Shown here one piece after another: positions 7,973 to 16,290 of a stretch of DNA of 64,000 nt. A program made the translations under genes and the position numbers. Each line of letters begins with the position of its first letter. Position 1 is the first letter of the stretch. The DNA is from Spirosoma panaciterrae DSM 21099 (GTDB taxonomy: Bacteria; Bacteroidota; Bacteroidia; Cytophagales; Spirosomataceae), in NCBI RefSeq assembly GCF_000374025.1, contig NZ_KB893177.1, forward strand, positions 62,001-126,000. Direction: 5' to 3'. The notes beneath the pieces were generated by a model. It did not search any database. It was not told where the DNA came from and worked only from the letters and a program-made list of their open reading frames with translations.

Positions 7973-8414
7973 TATTTGAACGTATGCGGGCTAAAAATCC
8001 AGTTAGCTGCTCGCGAGCGATGTTTGTTAATACGGTGGTCAAAATACCACTGATTAAGCCACTCACGGCTGCCGTTTTTTCTACTGTTGGTGCCTGGCTT
8101 CTGACAACTCTATGCTTTGACGACACATCGTCCGATTCGTCATCATCATAATCGCTATCATACTCCTCCTCGTCGGGCTCGCCATATTTTTCGGCATAGC
8201 GATACTCCTCCGATTTGGGCAGAACGGCATTTACAACCAAATATACGGCTAAAGCAGCACCCGCGACAAACAAGGTTGTTTTGCCAAGCTCCGTAGCATC
8301 TTCTTTTATGGTTTCAACACCGTTTGAGATGGATGATTTCAGGCGTTCAGTAGCTGCCATCAGTTCGGCCCGCCGAGCTGTTGTATCCGCAAATGGTACT
8401 TTAGGGTCTTCCAT
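7896..8414 (-). CDS. Acidic membrane-anchored protein of unknown function
   Basis: I do not recognise a characterised family. From ATG 8414 the protein has 172 residues: a charged N-terminus, one hydrophobic segment (TTLFVAGAALAVYLVVNAVL, near residue 55), a very acidic linker rich in Asp, Glu and Tyr (EPDEEEYDSDYDDDESDD), and a second, weaker hydrophobic stretch (AAVSGLISGILTTVLTNIA). An upstream ATG at 8441 sits inside a 16-bp palindrome. It lies between the holin-like gene and GGGP synthase on the same strand, overlapping the latter, which suggests an envelope-related operon. Confidence 0.65.
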   Translation of the reverse strand: MEDPKVPFADTTARRAELMAATERLKSSISNGVETIKEDATELGKTTLFVAGAALAVYLVVNAVLPKSEEYRYAEKYGEPDEEEYDSDYDDDESDDVSSKHRVVRSQAPTVEKTAAVSGLISGILTTVLTNIAREQLTGFLARIRSNNAINPTAEPTDYHEQASTQPVDYTP

Positions 8415-8432
8415 TTTGTGTAGTAGAAAAAG

Positions 8433-8448
8433 CGTTTGCATGCAAACG
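8433..8448. promoter_or_regulatory. Perfect 16-bp palindrome
   Basis: CGTTTGCATGCAAACG is fully self-complementary without a spacer and lies 18 bp before the preferred start of the acidic membrane protein. It could be an operator; the alternative start codon at 8441 would lie within it. Confidence 0.35.
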
Positions 8449-8497
8449 ATAAAACGAGTAAGTAACTGTTTACCAGAGTTTCTGAAATAGTTATGCG

Positions 8498-8923
8498 TTA
8501 CTTCAATGGCGTACCTGAGTTGGTCATTGCCGAACGGGTCTGTGCCATCAGTTCTTCAACCGCTTCTGTTTTCTCTTCTATTTTTTTCTCCTGGCTCTTT
8601 TTAATAGCGCTATAGGCCATCACCCGAATTTTTGTCTTAAAAAAATCTTTGGCAAATAACCAGAGTAAGGTCAGCACCAGAAAAAAACCGGCCACGATCA
8701 AAAAGCCGAGGTATTGGCTATCGGTTACTTTATTTAAATAAGCAGCGAGCAGAATAAACAAAAAAAGAAGGGTCATGGTACTAAGTAGAGCGAGTACGAT
8801 GCCATGAATGCCGATCACAACTCCTTCTTCGAGTTTGCCCCGACTCTCCAGCGTAAACAGCTCAATACGGGCTTCCAGATAACGGAATATGTTCTCCCGG
8901 ATTTCTTCCAGATGTTCCAGCAT
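8498..8923 (-). CDS. Phage-holin-family-like membrane protein (putative holin superfamily III)
   Basis: A 141-residue protein with an amphipathic N-terminal helix (LEHLEEIRENIFRYLEARIE), two strong membrane helices (about residues 36-66 and 74-95), and a charged C-terminal tail with KKSQEKKIEEKTEA. This pattern matches the Phage_holin_3_6 family, which is common in chromosomes of Bacteroidota without any phage nearby. Its function is unknown; it is probably an envelope protein rather than a lysis holin. It is the first gene of a probable operon with the acidic protein, GGGP synthase and TonB-C protein. Confidence 0.75.
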   Translation of the reverse strand: MLEHLEEIRENIFRYLEARIELFTLESRGKLEEGVVIGIHGIVLALLSTMTLLFLFILLAAYLNKVTDSQYLGFLIVAGFFLVLTLLWLFAKDFFKTKIRVMAYSAIKKSQEKKIEEKTEAVEELMAQTRSAMTNSGTPLK

Positions 8924-8993
8924 GGTTTGTATAATTGATTTCCTTCTGCGGTATTTACAAATATTGGCTCAATTTGTTTTAAAAAAGTGAGGA

Positions 8994-9033
8994 AATAAAA
9001 AAACAGCTTCAACATGCAGGATGTGAAGCTGTT
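8994..9033 (-). terminator. Rho-independent terminator of the candidate RNA
   Basis: On the reverse strand an 11-bp stem (AAACAGCTTCA with its complement) is followed by a run of seven T. It lies about 170 bp past the DksA-like stop, which favours a separate transcript in between. Confidence 0.7.
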
Positions 9034-9178
9034 TGTAAATGATGTATCGTTGTTGATGAGCCATCGGCGACCTGCCCTCTATTCTCTTGGAGCCAGTAGT
9101 ACATGGGTACAGATCGCTGGTCAGACGACAGGCTCAGTCATAAAGGCGGGCAGAATACCCCGATTTTTTAGGTAAGAC
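9000..9178 (-). ncRNA. Candidate structured small RNA, 6S-like
   Basis: The 279-bp gap between the holin-like and DksA-like genes has no plausible ORF. Read on the reverse strand, 9178 to 9060 can fold as a rod: TCGG plus CTGCCC in the 5' arm pair with GGGCAG plus CCGA in the 3' arm, a bubble of about 12 nt on each side follows, then GAGCC pairs with GGCTC. It ends in a terminator hairpin (9001-9033) with a T-run. A closing stem, open bubble and apical stem within about 180 nt is the layout of 6S RNA, which mimics an open promoter and binds RNA polymerase. A second pairing (TATTCT with AGAATA) excludes the closing stem. This is fold reading only. Confidence 0.35.
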
Positions 9179-9202
9179 TAGAGGTTTTATCGGCTTATCG
9201 CA

Positions 9203-9589
9203 TTAACGCGATTGGCGCAATTTGGCCTCAATCGTTTGCTGCGTATGAGGAACTGCCCGAAGCCGCTCTTTCGGAATCAGTTTGCCTGTATCTTTACAAA
9301 TACCGTAGGTACCATTTTTGATACGGACCATAGCCGCGTCCAATTGCTGGATAAACTTTTGCAGACGAGCTGCCAGTTGACTTAAATTTTCACGTTCGCT
9401 AGTATCGGCACCATCTTCGAGCAGTTTTGAATTCCCCGATGTATTGTCCGTACCGCTATCGTTCCGTTTACTCAGTGTTTCTTTAATGTAGTTAAGTTCG
9501 CTGCGCGTCGCATCCAGTTTTTGCCCGATCAGCTCTTCAAACTCCTTAAGTTCTTCTTCTGAGTATCGCTTTTTTTCTTCCTGAACCAT
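9203..9589 (-). CDS. DksA/TraR-family protein with a degenerate zinc finger
   Basis: A 128-residue protein with a coiled-coil N-terminal part (about residues 8-95, with the acidic tip LLEDGADTSERENLSQ) and the C-terminal signature GTYGICKDTGKLIPKERL. DksA-type proteins enter the RNA polymerase secondary channel and tune initiation with ppGpp. Classical DksA has four zinc-binding cysteines; here only one remains and the chain ends soon after PHTQQTIEAK, so it cannot bind zinc in the usual way. This short, zinc-free form is frequent in Bacteroidota. A good promoter lies upstream (9643-9673). Confidence 0.85.
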   Translation of the reverse strand: MVQEEKKRYSEEELKEFEELIGQKLDATRSELNYIKETLSKRNDSGTDNTSGNSKLLEDGADTSERENLSQLAARLQKFIQQLDAAMVRIKNGTYGICKDTGKLIPKERLRAVPHTQQTIEAKLRQSR

Positions 9590-9642
9590 AGCTAATTCAA
9601 TGTTAAACTTTCGTTAGATGGTGTGCCTCATTTTTTCAGCCA

Positions 9643-9673
9643 CAAAATTAATGGTTTGTATCCGGTATTTCAA
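9643..9673 (-). promoter_or_regulatory. Promoter of the DksA-like gene
   Basis: On the reverse strand a TTG (9671-9673) is followed after 20 bp by TAATTTTG (9643-9650), a perfect match to the Bacteroidota -33 and -7 elements. The predicted start lies about 48 nt before the ATG. Confidence 0.6.
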
Positions 9674-9850
9674 CGATTCTTCGAACATAATCTAATTTTA
9701 GTGGAATTTTATCAAATTGAGAATTCTCATTTTTACAAATGAATATTCGGTTAATATACCCTTTGCTGGTAGCCTGTTTCGGCAAAAACAGCGAACGTAA
9801 ATAATTCTACGGCAGTTTTAATATTATATTAATTCTAGAAAAAATAGACC

Positions 9851-9883
9851 TTTCACAATATAACTAACGATTTATTAAGTTTG
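9851..9883 (+). promoter_or_regulatory. Promoter of glutamate dehydrogenase
   Basis: TAAGTTTG at 9876-9883 is a perfect -7 box; TTTC at 9851-9854 is a fair -33 element 21 bp before it. This lies in the 343-bp gap 9590-9932, which otherwise holds only the divergent DksA-like promoter and AT-rich sequence with no ORF. Confidence 0.55.
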
Positions 9884-9932
9884 TGGACCACTTCATTAGC
9901 ATATTTGTTTAAAAGGAAGCAAACACAAAGTC

Positions 9933-11207
9933 ATGGCCTACATTGAACCAGCTCCAATAAAAGATAAAGAGAATCCGCTTGAGTCGATGATGTCGCGTTT
10001 TGACGCTGCCGCCAAACTGGTGGGCATCTCCGACGAAATGTATGACATCCTGAAAGTACCCGCCCGTCAGGTCATTGTTGGCTTACCCGTTACCATGGAT
10101 AACGGCGCTATCAAAGTTTTCGAAGGATACCGGGTCATCCATTCCAACATTCTGGGCCCAGCCAAAGGCGGTATCCGACTCGATCCGGCCGTTCATCTGG
10201 ATGAAGTTCGTGCACTGGCTGCCTGGATGACCTGGAAGTGTGCCGTTGTCGATATTCCTTACGGTGGTGCCAAGGGGGGAATTGCCTGTAATCCCCGCGA
10301 AATGTCGGCGGGCGAGATTGAACGCTTAATCCGGCAATACACCGTTGCCATGCTCGATGTTATTGGCCCCGACCGCGACATTCCAGCGCCTGATATGGGC
10401 ACCGGCCCCCGCGAAATGGCCTGGATCGTGGATGAATATTCTAAGGCAAAAGGAATGACCGTCAACGGCGTCGTTACAGGCAAGCCGCTCGTTTTGGGTG
10501 GTTCACTTGGCCGAACCGAGGCCACTGGCCGGGGGGTAACTGTGGCTGCGCTGGCTGCGATGGATAAATTACGGATGAACCCCTACCGGGCTACGGCTGC
10601 CGTACAGGGATTTGGCAATGTCGGCTCTTTTGCCGCTGAGCTTCTTCACGAGCGGGGTGTTACTGTAGTAGCGGTCAGCGATATTTCGGGGGGGTACTAT
10701 AACAAAAACGGCATCGACATTACAGCAGCAGTCAATTACCGAAATACCAACAAAGGCACGCTCGAAGGGTTTACGGGAGCCGAAAAAATCACGAATGAAG
10801 AGTTGCTCTCGCTGGCCGTCGACGTACTGGTTCCTGCCGCCAAAGAAGATGTTATTACGGATGACAATGCCGGTTCGATTCAGGCTAAAATGATTGTGGA
10901 AGGCGCCAACGGTCCAACCTCAGCCAGCGCCGATGAAATCATCAATAGCAAAGGCATTCTGGTTGTACCGGACATTCTGGCCAACGCCGGTGGCGTAACC
11001 GTTTCGTATTTTGAATGGGTTCAAAACCGTATTGGGTATAAATGGACGCTCGATCGTATCAATCGCCGGGCCGACCGGGCCATGAAAGACGCCTTCGATC
11101 GGGTATTTGAAACCTCGCAAAAGTTCAAGGTGCCTATGCGTCTGGCTGCCTACATGGTAGCGATCGACAAAGTAGCCAGCACCTACAAATACCGGGGCGG
11201 ATATTAA
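9933..11207 (+). CDS. Glutamate dehydrogenase (Glu/Leu/Phe/Val family)
   Basis: A 424-residue enzyme that interconverts glutamate and 2-oxoglutarate plus ammonia with NAD(P). The substrate-site block KGGIRLDPAVHLDEVRALA, the lysine-containing MTWKCAVVDIPYGGAKGGI and the Rossmann fingerprint VQGFGNVGSFAAELL are present, then VEGANGPTSASAD. Length and motif order match the hexameric NAD-type family (GudB/RocG-like). It has its own promoter and is followed by an imperfect AT-rich hairpin and phosphatidylserine decarboxylase on the same strand. Coenzyme preference cannot be judged with confidence from reading. Confidence 0.93.
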   Translation: MAYIEPAPIKDKENPLESMMSRFDAAAKLVGISDEMYDILKVPARQVIVGLPVTMDNGAIKVFEGYRVIHSNILGPAKGGIRLDPAVHLDEVRALAAWMTWKCAVVDIPYGGAKGGIACNPREMSAGEIERLIRQYTVAMLDVIGPDRDIPAPDMGTGPREMAWIVDEYSKAKGMTVNGVVTGKPLVLGGSLGRTEATGRGVTVAALAAMDKLRMNPYRATAAVQGFGNVGSFAAELLHERGVTVVAVSDISGGYYNKNGIDITAAVNYRNTNKGTLEGFTGAEKITNEELLSLAVDVLVPAAKEDVITDDNAGSIQAKMIVEGANGPTSASADEIINSKGILVVPDILANAGGVTVSYFEWVQNRIGYKWTLDRINRRADRAMKDAFDRVFETSQKFKVPMRLAAYMVAIDKVASTYKYRGGY

Positions 11208-11214
11208 AAGTATG

Positions 11215-11276
11215 TATGATGTATGGTATATGATGGCTAATTTTGCTATTCAGGTGTTTATATATCATACATCATA
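11215..11276. repeat. Intergenic ATAC-type hairpin (family C, copy 1)
   Basis: A 17-bp stem (11215-11231 with 11260-11276, one G-T pair) built of ATGATGTATG-like units fills the gap between glutamate dehydrogenase and psd, ending 23 nt before the psd ATG. A similar unit lies at 55106-55182. Confidence 0.6.
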
Positions 11277-11299
11277 TAACTTAATAGTATAACAAATTC

Positions 11300-11962
11300 A
11301 TGCGCTTACACCGCGAAGGAACAACGATCATGATTACTACAGGGTTGGTCTTACTAGCCCTGAACCTACTCGCTTATTTCTACCTTTTCTCCGATAACTC
11401 AACGGCCATCCTCCTACTAGCTCTGGTTAGTTTGGTTCTGTTTATCCTGGTAGTACAGTTTTTCCGGGTCCCCAATCGGTTATTGACAGTAGGCGATACC
11501 CAAGTCATTGCACCAGCCGATGGCAAGGTCGTTGTGATCGAGGAGACAACCGAAAGTGAGTATTTTAACGACCGTCGACGTCAGGTATCCATATTTATGT
11601 CGCCCCTGAACGTTCACGTCAACCGAAACCCGGTGTCGGGCATTGTACGATACTTCAAATATTTTCCGGGAAAATACCTTGTAGCCTGGCATCCGAAGTC
11701 CAGTACGGAAAACGAACGCACCACCGTTGTGATCGAAACCGCCAACGGTGTTCAGGTCCTTTTGCGGCAAATTGCCGGTGCTGTTGCCCGCCGAATTATC
11801 TGGTACGTGAAAGAAGGCCAGCCCGTTAAACAGGGCGAAGAATTTGGCTTCATTAAATTTGGCTCCCGTGTCGACGTTTTTTTACCACTTGATGCAGACA
11901 TTAAAGTAGCCATCGGTGATGTAACCCGAGGGGGCGTCACGGTGCTGGCTGAATTGAAATAG
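11300..11962 (+). CDS. psd: Phosphatidylserine decarboxylase (short, archaeal-type)
   Basis: A 220-residue enzyme that converts phosphatidylserine to phosphatidylethanolamine. Two N-terminal membrane helices (about 12-30 and 35-53) precede the catalytic domain. Conserved stretches include VIAPADGKVVVIEE, VSIFMSPLNVHVNRNP and EEFGFIKFGSRVD; the serine of GSR is the self-cleavage site that yields the pyruvoyl group, so the protein is expected to be cut into beta and alpha chains there. The short length is typical of the Bacteroidota/archaeal subfamily. No phosphatidylserine synthase gene follows. A strong terminator lies downstream. Confidence 0.92.
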   Translation: MRLHREGTTIMITTGLVLLALNLLAYFYLFSDNSTAILLLALVSLVLFILVVQFFRVPNRLLTVGDTQVIAPADGKVVVIEETTESEYFNDRRRQVSIFMSPLNVHVNRNPVSGIVRYFKYFPGKYLVAWHPKSSTENERTTVVIETANGVQVLLRQIAGAVARRIIWYVKEGQPVKQGEEFGFIKFGSRVDVFLPLDADIKVAIGDVTRGGVTVLAELK

Positions 11963-11975
11963 CTCCGTATAACCC

Positions 11976-12040
11976 AAATGGGTTGGCGATGTAAACGTGC
12001 TGGTTTAACCTACCAATACCCTTACATCGTCAACCCATTT
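11976..12040. terminator. Hairpin between convergent psd and SMP-30 genes
   Basis: A 19-bp stem with a single mismatch (11976-11994 with 12022-12040) and a 27-nt loop, followed by TTTTC on the + side. It can stop both converging transcripts. Confidence 0.65.
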
Positions 12041-12055
12041 TCTGTATCTGCCCCT

Positions 12056-12859
12056 CTATCTAATACTCAACAATTGCCCATTTTCTGTTTCGGTCACGAT
12101 CAGGCCTAATTCCCCCGACGGGTCGTAAGCACAGTTGGACGGATTTTGGCCTGGTAGCTGAATATCACGAACGAAGGCTCCATCTGGCGAAAACACCCGT
12201 ATAATACCCGCGCCAAACACGGCTACATACAAATTGCCATCGGCCCCTATTGTCATCCCATCCGGTCCGGGAATGGCAGCACCGGGCGGAGCGTCGACAA
12301 CGGTAGCCCAAACGGTGATGTTCTCCCAACTTAAGTCAGCGATATCCCAATACCCACCCCAAATACGCTGCTGGTGCGTTTCCGCAATCAACAGCGTCTG
12401 GTTGTCAGGGTAGAAAACCAGGCCATTCGGATACAGCAATCCTTCTGCAATAACGTCGATCGAACCCGTTGATGAGTAAACCACGACATAGCCTTGCTGG
12501 CCTGGTTCTGACGGCCCCGGACAGGTAATAATCAGATTATTCTGATCATCAAAAATCAAGTCGTTAGGCATATTAAGCGGCTGCCCGCTTAGTTCTTTGA
12601 TCACCGTTTCGATCGCTCCGGTAGCGGTACGCAAACACCTGATTGAATTTTGGCCTGAATCACAGAACCAAAGGTCCCCCCGATTGCAAATCAGGGAATT
12701 CGGTTGTCCTCCCGTTTTAACCCGTTTGGTGTCACCATTCGTGTACCGACAAAATAGCCCCTCTCCTTTTTGCTCCACACACCACAGATTGCCCGCATCA
12801 TCGAAAGTAGGTCCTTCCGGAAAACGCAGGCCGTCTGCTAATACACGTATCTGATCCAT
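12056..12859 (-). CDS. SMP-30/gluconolactonase/LRE-family protein
   Basis: A 267-residue six-bladed beta-propeller with no signal peptide. It begins with the typical GLRFPEGPTFDDAGNLWCVE, where the glutamate is the expected metal ligand; NMPNDLIFDDQNNLIITCPG and YPNGLVFYPDNQTLLIAET supply the Asn and the second conserved blade, and PGPDGMTIGADGNLYVA the Asp ligand. The family hydrolyses sugar lactones with a divalent metal. A link to the sugar dehydrogenase at the window start, which would yield lactones, is possible but the genes are 11 kb apart. The substrate is unknown. Confidence 0.85.
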   Translation of the reverse strand: MDQIRVLADGLRFPEGPTFDDAGNLWCVEQKGEGLFCRYTNGDTKRVKTGGQPNSLICNRGDLWFCDSGQNSIRCLRTATGAIETVIKELSGQPLNMPNDLIFDDQNNLIITCPGPSEPGQQGYVVVYSSTGSIDVIAEGLLYPNGLVFYPDNQTLLIAETHQQRIWGGYWDIADLSWENITVWATVVDAPPGAAIPGPDGMTIGADGNLYVAVFGAGIIRVFSPDGAFVRDIQLPGQNPSNCAYDPSGELGLIVTETENGQLLSIR

Positions 12860-13083
12860 ACTTCATACCGTTGAGTCACTGAATTTTAGTCAAAATATAG
12901 GCCGCAAAGGCACTTGAGTAGTGTATGAATGCTGATCACTCAGTAGAATACGTGTCGGGCAATTTTTGTTTACAAAGCTTATTCTGCGCGTCGAAAATTG
13001 CCATCTTTTCATCCGCCATCTATCCACAATTTTTTAATTATTTTTAGAATTAATTTACCCATCTCTTTTTATTTCAAGCTGGT

Positions 13084-14721
13084 ATGACATACGATTACAT
13101 CATCATCGGTGCTGGTTCGGCAGGTTGCGTGCTAGCCAATCGCTTATCGGCCGATCCGTCCGTATCCGTGCTACTGCTGGAAGCGGGCGGGGCCGATACC
13201 AAACTAGAAATACATATTCCGGCAGCCTATACCAAACTTCATGGCTCATCCGTCGACTGGGGATTCTGGACCGAGCCTCAGAAAGCCTTGAATAACCGGC
13301 GCATGTATCAGCCCCGTGGCAAAACGCTCGGTGGTTGTTCATCGACCAATGCGATGGCGTATGTTCGCGGCAATCGGCTCGATTATGACGAATGGGCAGC
13401 CCTGGGTAATAAGGGGTGGGGCTACGACGATATTCTGCCCTACTTCATCCGTTCAGAACACAATGAACAGTATGACCAGCTCGATCCAACTTATCACGGC
13501 AACAGCGGTCCTCTAAACGTTACCTACGCTACCCGATTCCAGACACCACTGGCCAGTGCCTTTGTGGAAGCCTGCATGCAGACTGGCATCAAACGCAATT
13601 CAGACTATAATGGGTCTCAACAGGCAGGAACGGGTTTCTTCCAGTTTACAATCAGGAATGGGCAACGACATAGTACGGCTACGGCCTTTTTAAAGCCTGC
13701 CCTGAACCGACCTAATCTGACCGTAATTACCCATGCTCACACCCAACAGATTCTTTTAAGGAATGACCGAGCCATCGGTATCGAGTTTAAGACCGGAAAG
13801 GCTCAGACACAACAGGCCAATGCCCGAAAAGAGGTCATTCTCTCAGCAGGAGCTTTTCAATCACCCCAACTGCTGATGTTGTCGGGTATCGGTCAGGCCG
13901 ATACGCTGCGTTCGCTAGGAATTTCGATAAAAAAAGAACTTCCTGGCGTTGGCCAAAATTTACAGGATCACTTATTTACGGGGGTTAGCAGTTTATGCGG
14001 CCAGCGAGGGGCATCGGCCAATTTCCACCTGAAGCCTTTGAATCAATTGAAAGCACTGGCTCAGTTTTTTCTTACTCACAAAGGACCCATGACCAGCAGC
14101 CCACTCGAAGCGGTGGCTTTTCTGAAAACCGAATATCTGTCTGCCCAGTCACCCCCTGATGCTGTAGACCTGCAATTGCATTTCGCTCCTGTCCATTTTG
14201 GCAACGACGGTACTACAGACTTTTATGATTTGAGTACTTACCCGTTTACAGATGGGTATACGGTTCTGCCAACCCTATTGAAGCCTAAAAGTCGTGGGTA
14301 TGTCGGCCTGTCATCGAAGAATCCTCTCGCTGCCCCGATCATTCAACCCAACTATATGACCGAAGAAGCCGATCGGCTGGTGTTGATCAGCGGAATACGA
14401 AAAGCGATTGATGTAATGCAGGCTGATGCATTTGGCACCTATAGTAAGGGCATCAACATTCCGCTGGATTTCAGCTCTGACGATGCGCTATGGGCACACA
14501 TTCAAACGTTTATGGAGACGGTTTACCATCCGGTTGGTACCTGCAAAATGGGAACGGATGAGCTGGCTGTTGTCGATCCTACCCTACGTGTGCACGGATT
14601 GGAAGGCCTGCGCGTAGTTGATGCCTCGATCATGCCAACGATTGTGTCGGGCAACACCAATGCCCCCGTGATTATGATTGCCGAAAAAGCAGCCGATTTA
14701 ATGCTACATGACAAAACCTAA
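13084..14721 (+). CDS. GMC-family FAD oxidoreductase (choline dehydrogenase-like)
   Basis: A 545-residue flavoprotein. The dinucleotide site is YIIIGAGSAGCVLANRLS, GMC signature 1 is GKTLGGCSSTNAMAYVRGN, and signature 2 is SAGAFQSPQLLMLSGIG. The catalytic pair is the histidine in VYHPVGTCKMG (about residue 482) and the asparagine in SGNTNAPVIMIAEKAADL. The family oxidises primary alcohols to aldehydes; choline dehydrogenase is the nearest named type, but no betaine aldehyde dehydrogenase lies nearby, so substrate is left open. No export signal. A near-perfect 22-bp terminator hairpin starts one base after the stop. Confidence 0.9.
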   Translation: MTYDYIIIGAGSAGCVLANRLSADPSVSVLLLEAGGADTKLEIHIPAAYTKLHGSSVDWGFWTEPQKALNNRRMYQPRGKTLGGCSSTNAMAYVRGNRLDYDEWAALGNKGWGYDDILPYFIRSEHNEQYDQLDPTYHGNSGPLNVTYATRFQTPLASAFVEACMQTGIKRNSDYNGSQQAGTGFFQFTIRNGQRHSTATAFLKPALNRPNLTVITHAHTQQILLRNDRAIGIEFKTGKAQTQQANARKEVILSAGAFQSPQLLMLSGIGQADTLRSLGISIKKELPGVGQNLQDHLFTGVSSLCGQRGASANFHLKPLNQLKALAQFFLTHKGPMTSSPLEAVAFLKTEYLSAQSPPDAVDLQLHFAPVHFGNDGTTDFYDLSTYPFTDGYTVLPTLLKPKSRGYVGLSSKNPLAAPIIQPNYMTEEADRLVLISGIRKAIDVMQADAFGTYSKGINIPLDFSSDDALWAHIQTFMETVYHPVGTCKMGTDELAVVDPTLRVHGLEGLRVVDASIMPTIVSGNTNAPVIMIAEKAADLMLHDKT

Positions 14722-14769
14722 AACGCTGCTGATTGACAATACAACGATGTATTGTCGATCAGCAGCGTT
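14722..14769 (+). terminator. Terminator hairpin after GMC oxidoreductase
   Basis: A 22-bp stem with one mismatch (14722-14743 with 14748-14769) and a 4-nt loop, starting right after the stop codon. No clear T-run follows on the + strand. Confidence 0.65.
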
Positions 14770-14800
14770 CAAAATCTCAGGATTTCCTCTGGTTTGCCCT

Positions 14801-15433
14801 TTAAAAGAACGAGAGCCGTAGTACAAAGGGACTACCGTAAATGGTCCGGGCTAATGAGTTATCGTTGTAATTAAGATTATACAACGCCGTCAGATTAACC
14901 CCAAATCGACGGGAAATGGGCTGCGAATAAGTAACCCCAACCAGCGGTGCGGTCAGCGCTGCACTTGATTTGGCCCCCGTCTGGTTTTCGGTTTGCTGGA
15001 TGGTGGTACTTTCAATTTCTCCATGCAAGTATAAATTCGGTAAAATTGACGGGATAAACTCATACATCACAAAGCCCCGCCCCCCGTATTGGTTGTAGGT
15101 CAGATAAGGCACCGTTTGACCCGTGTTTGTATAAGCCTTGTAGCGTGTGTAGGTATAGCTTCCACCAATACCGATCAGCATGCGCTCGGTGGCCTGATAG
15201 GCAACAACGGGCGAAACACCCAGGCTAAACGGATTCCCAAAACGAAACCCATTGATTCCTCCCCCAAACCGAAGCCGTTGGCCAAATGGCAAAGGGCGTC
15301 CCTCAGGCGTTTGGGTCCGCAATGGGTCACGGCCCTGGTCACGCCGATCTTCAGGATCCTCGGTAAGCTGTCCGAAGGCCAGACTGCTACTCAGTAAAGC
15401 TGTGATAAACAGTAGCTTTCTAATATGATTCAT
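14801..15433 (-). CDS. Outer-membrane beta-barrel protein
   Basis: A 210-residue exported protein. The signal peptide (KLLFITALLSSSLAFGQ) is followed by a short charged linker and then alternating strands rich in Gly, Tyr and Thr (LRFGGGINGFRFGNP, RMLIGIGGSYTYTRYKAY, RFGVNLTALYNLNY). The chain ends in Phe-Phe, the C-terminal aromatic needed for insertion by the Bam complex. Size suggests about eight strands. No specific function can be given. The next gene on this strand, mgtC-like, lies upstream by 40 bp, so co-transcription is possible. Confidence 0.75.
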   Translation of the reverse strand: MNHIRKLLFITALLSSSLAFGQLTEDPEDRRDQGRDPLRTQTPEGRPLPFGQRLRFGGGINGFRFGNPFSLGVSPVVAYQATERMLIGIGGSYTYTRYKAYTNTGQTVPYLTYNQYGGRGFVMYEFIPSILPNLYLHGEIESTTIQQTENQTGAKSSAALTAPLVGVTYSQPISRRFGVNLTALYNLNYNDNSLARTIYGSPFVLRLSFF

Positions 15434-15473
15434 AGTATTTTGTACAAGAAAGAAAATTATACTAACAACGAAA

Positions 15474-16103
15474 TTAGAAGGTAAATTCTTTTACTTCCGG
15501 GTCATTCAACAACCGATTTATACATTTTTCATGGTTACTTTCAGAGCCATACACACGCCAGTGACCAATAATTTCAGTACCAATCCGTTGTTGTTGCCCC
15601 CGTTTAGGTGATAGACCACATTCTTCGAAGAAGCGTTCGTATTGGTTTAAGGTTTTATTGTGAAAAGCCGTTACGATCTTGTAATCCCGGAACTGATTCA
15701 TGCGCTGAACCCGCTCTGCAAAACCAACCAGCAACAGTAACGAACTCAAAATGAACACAAACCCCACCAGGGCAATATCGTAATGCCCGGCCCCTATCGA
15801 CATTCCTAACGCAGAAACGGCCCAAACCGTTGCAGCCGTTGTAAGCCCTTTTATCCGATTCTCTTCTCTGAAAATTATACCTGCCCCCAAAAAGCCAATG
15901 CCATTCACAATATTAGCCGCAATGCGGTCGCCGGTATTGCCAATGCGGGCCGAAATAATCGTGAACAACGTTGATCCAACGCAAATCATAATCATCGTTC
16001 GTAATCCAGCAGCCTTCCCGTGATACTCCCGTTCAATACCGATTAAGCCGCCGACAATCAGGGCAACGCCCAGTCGAATCAGATCTTCTTCTGCAAAGTT
16101 CAT
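15474..16103 (-). CDS. MgtC/SapB-family membrane protein
   Basis: A 209-residue inner-membrane protein with four or five helices in the first 125 residues. The family core is well kept: LGVALIVGGLIGIEREYHGK, GLRTMIMICVGSTLFT, RIAANIVNGIGFLGAGIIFR and IKGLTTAATVWAVSALGMSIG. The C-terminal 80 residues form a soluble domain with the ACT-like look of the longer family members. MgtC proteins affect magnesium homeostasis, F-ATPase activity and virulence in pathogens; in environmental bacteria the role is unclear. It is upstream of the beta-barrel gene on the same strand. Confidence 0.88.
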   Translation of the reverse strand: MNFAEEDLIRLGVALIVGGLIGIEREYHGKAAGLRTMIMICVGSTLFTIISARIGNTGDRIAANIVNGIGFLGAGIIFREENRIKGLTTAATVWAVSALGMSIGAGHYDIALVGFVFILSSLLLLVGFAERVQRMNQFRDYKIVTAFHNKTLNQYERFFEECGLSPKRGQQQRIGTEIIGHWRVYGSESNHEKCINRLLNDPEVKEFTF

Positions 16104-16290
16104 TCGTTTTATTCGTCAATCAAATTGTTTAGGAAACCTCTCGGATTAAACTGCCAGGAAAGGCAATTCTGAGAAACCATATTTTCAAATAAACCGTTAA
16201 AAATAGATAGCGTTTCACAGAATTTAGCCAGGACCCGAACGCGATTTGATCGGACGGACACCAGCCCATGTTCTACCTCATAAGCTTAGG

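Noticed and set aside
8498-8923. Holin-like protein as a sign of a prophage
   Set aside because: No other phage gene is nearby; this family is a normal chromosomal membrane protein in Bacteroidota.
13084-14721. Assignment as betA (choline dehydrogenase)
   Set aside because: GMC motifs are shared by many alcohol oxidases and no betaine pathway genes are adjacent.
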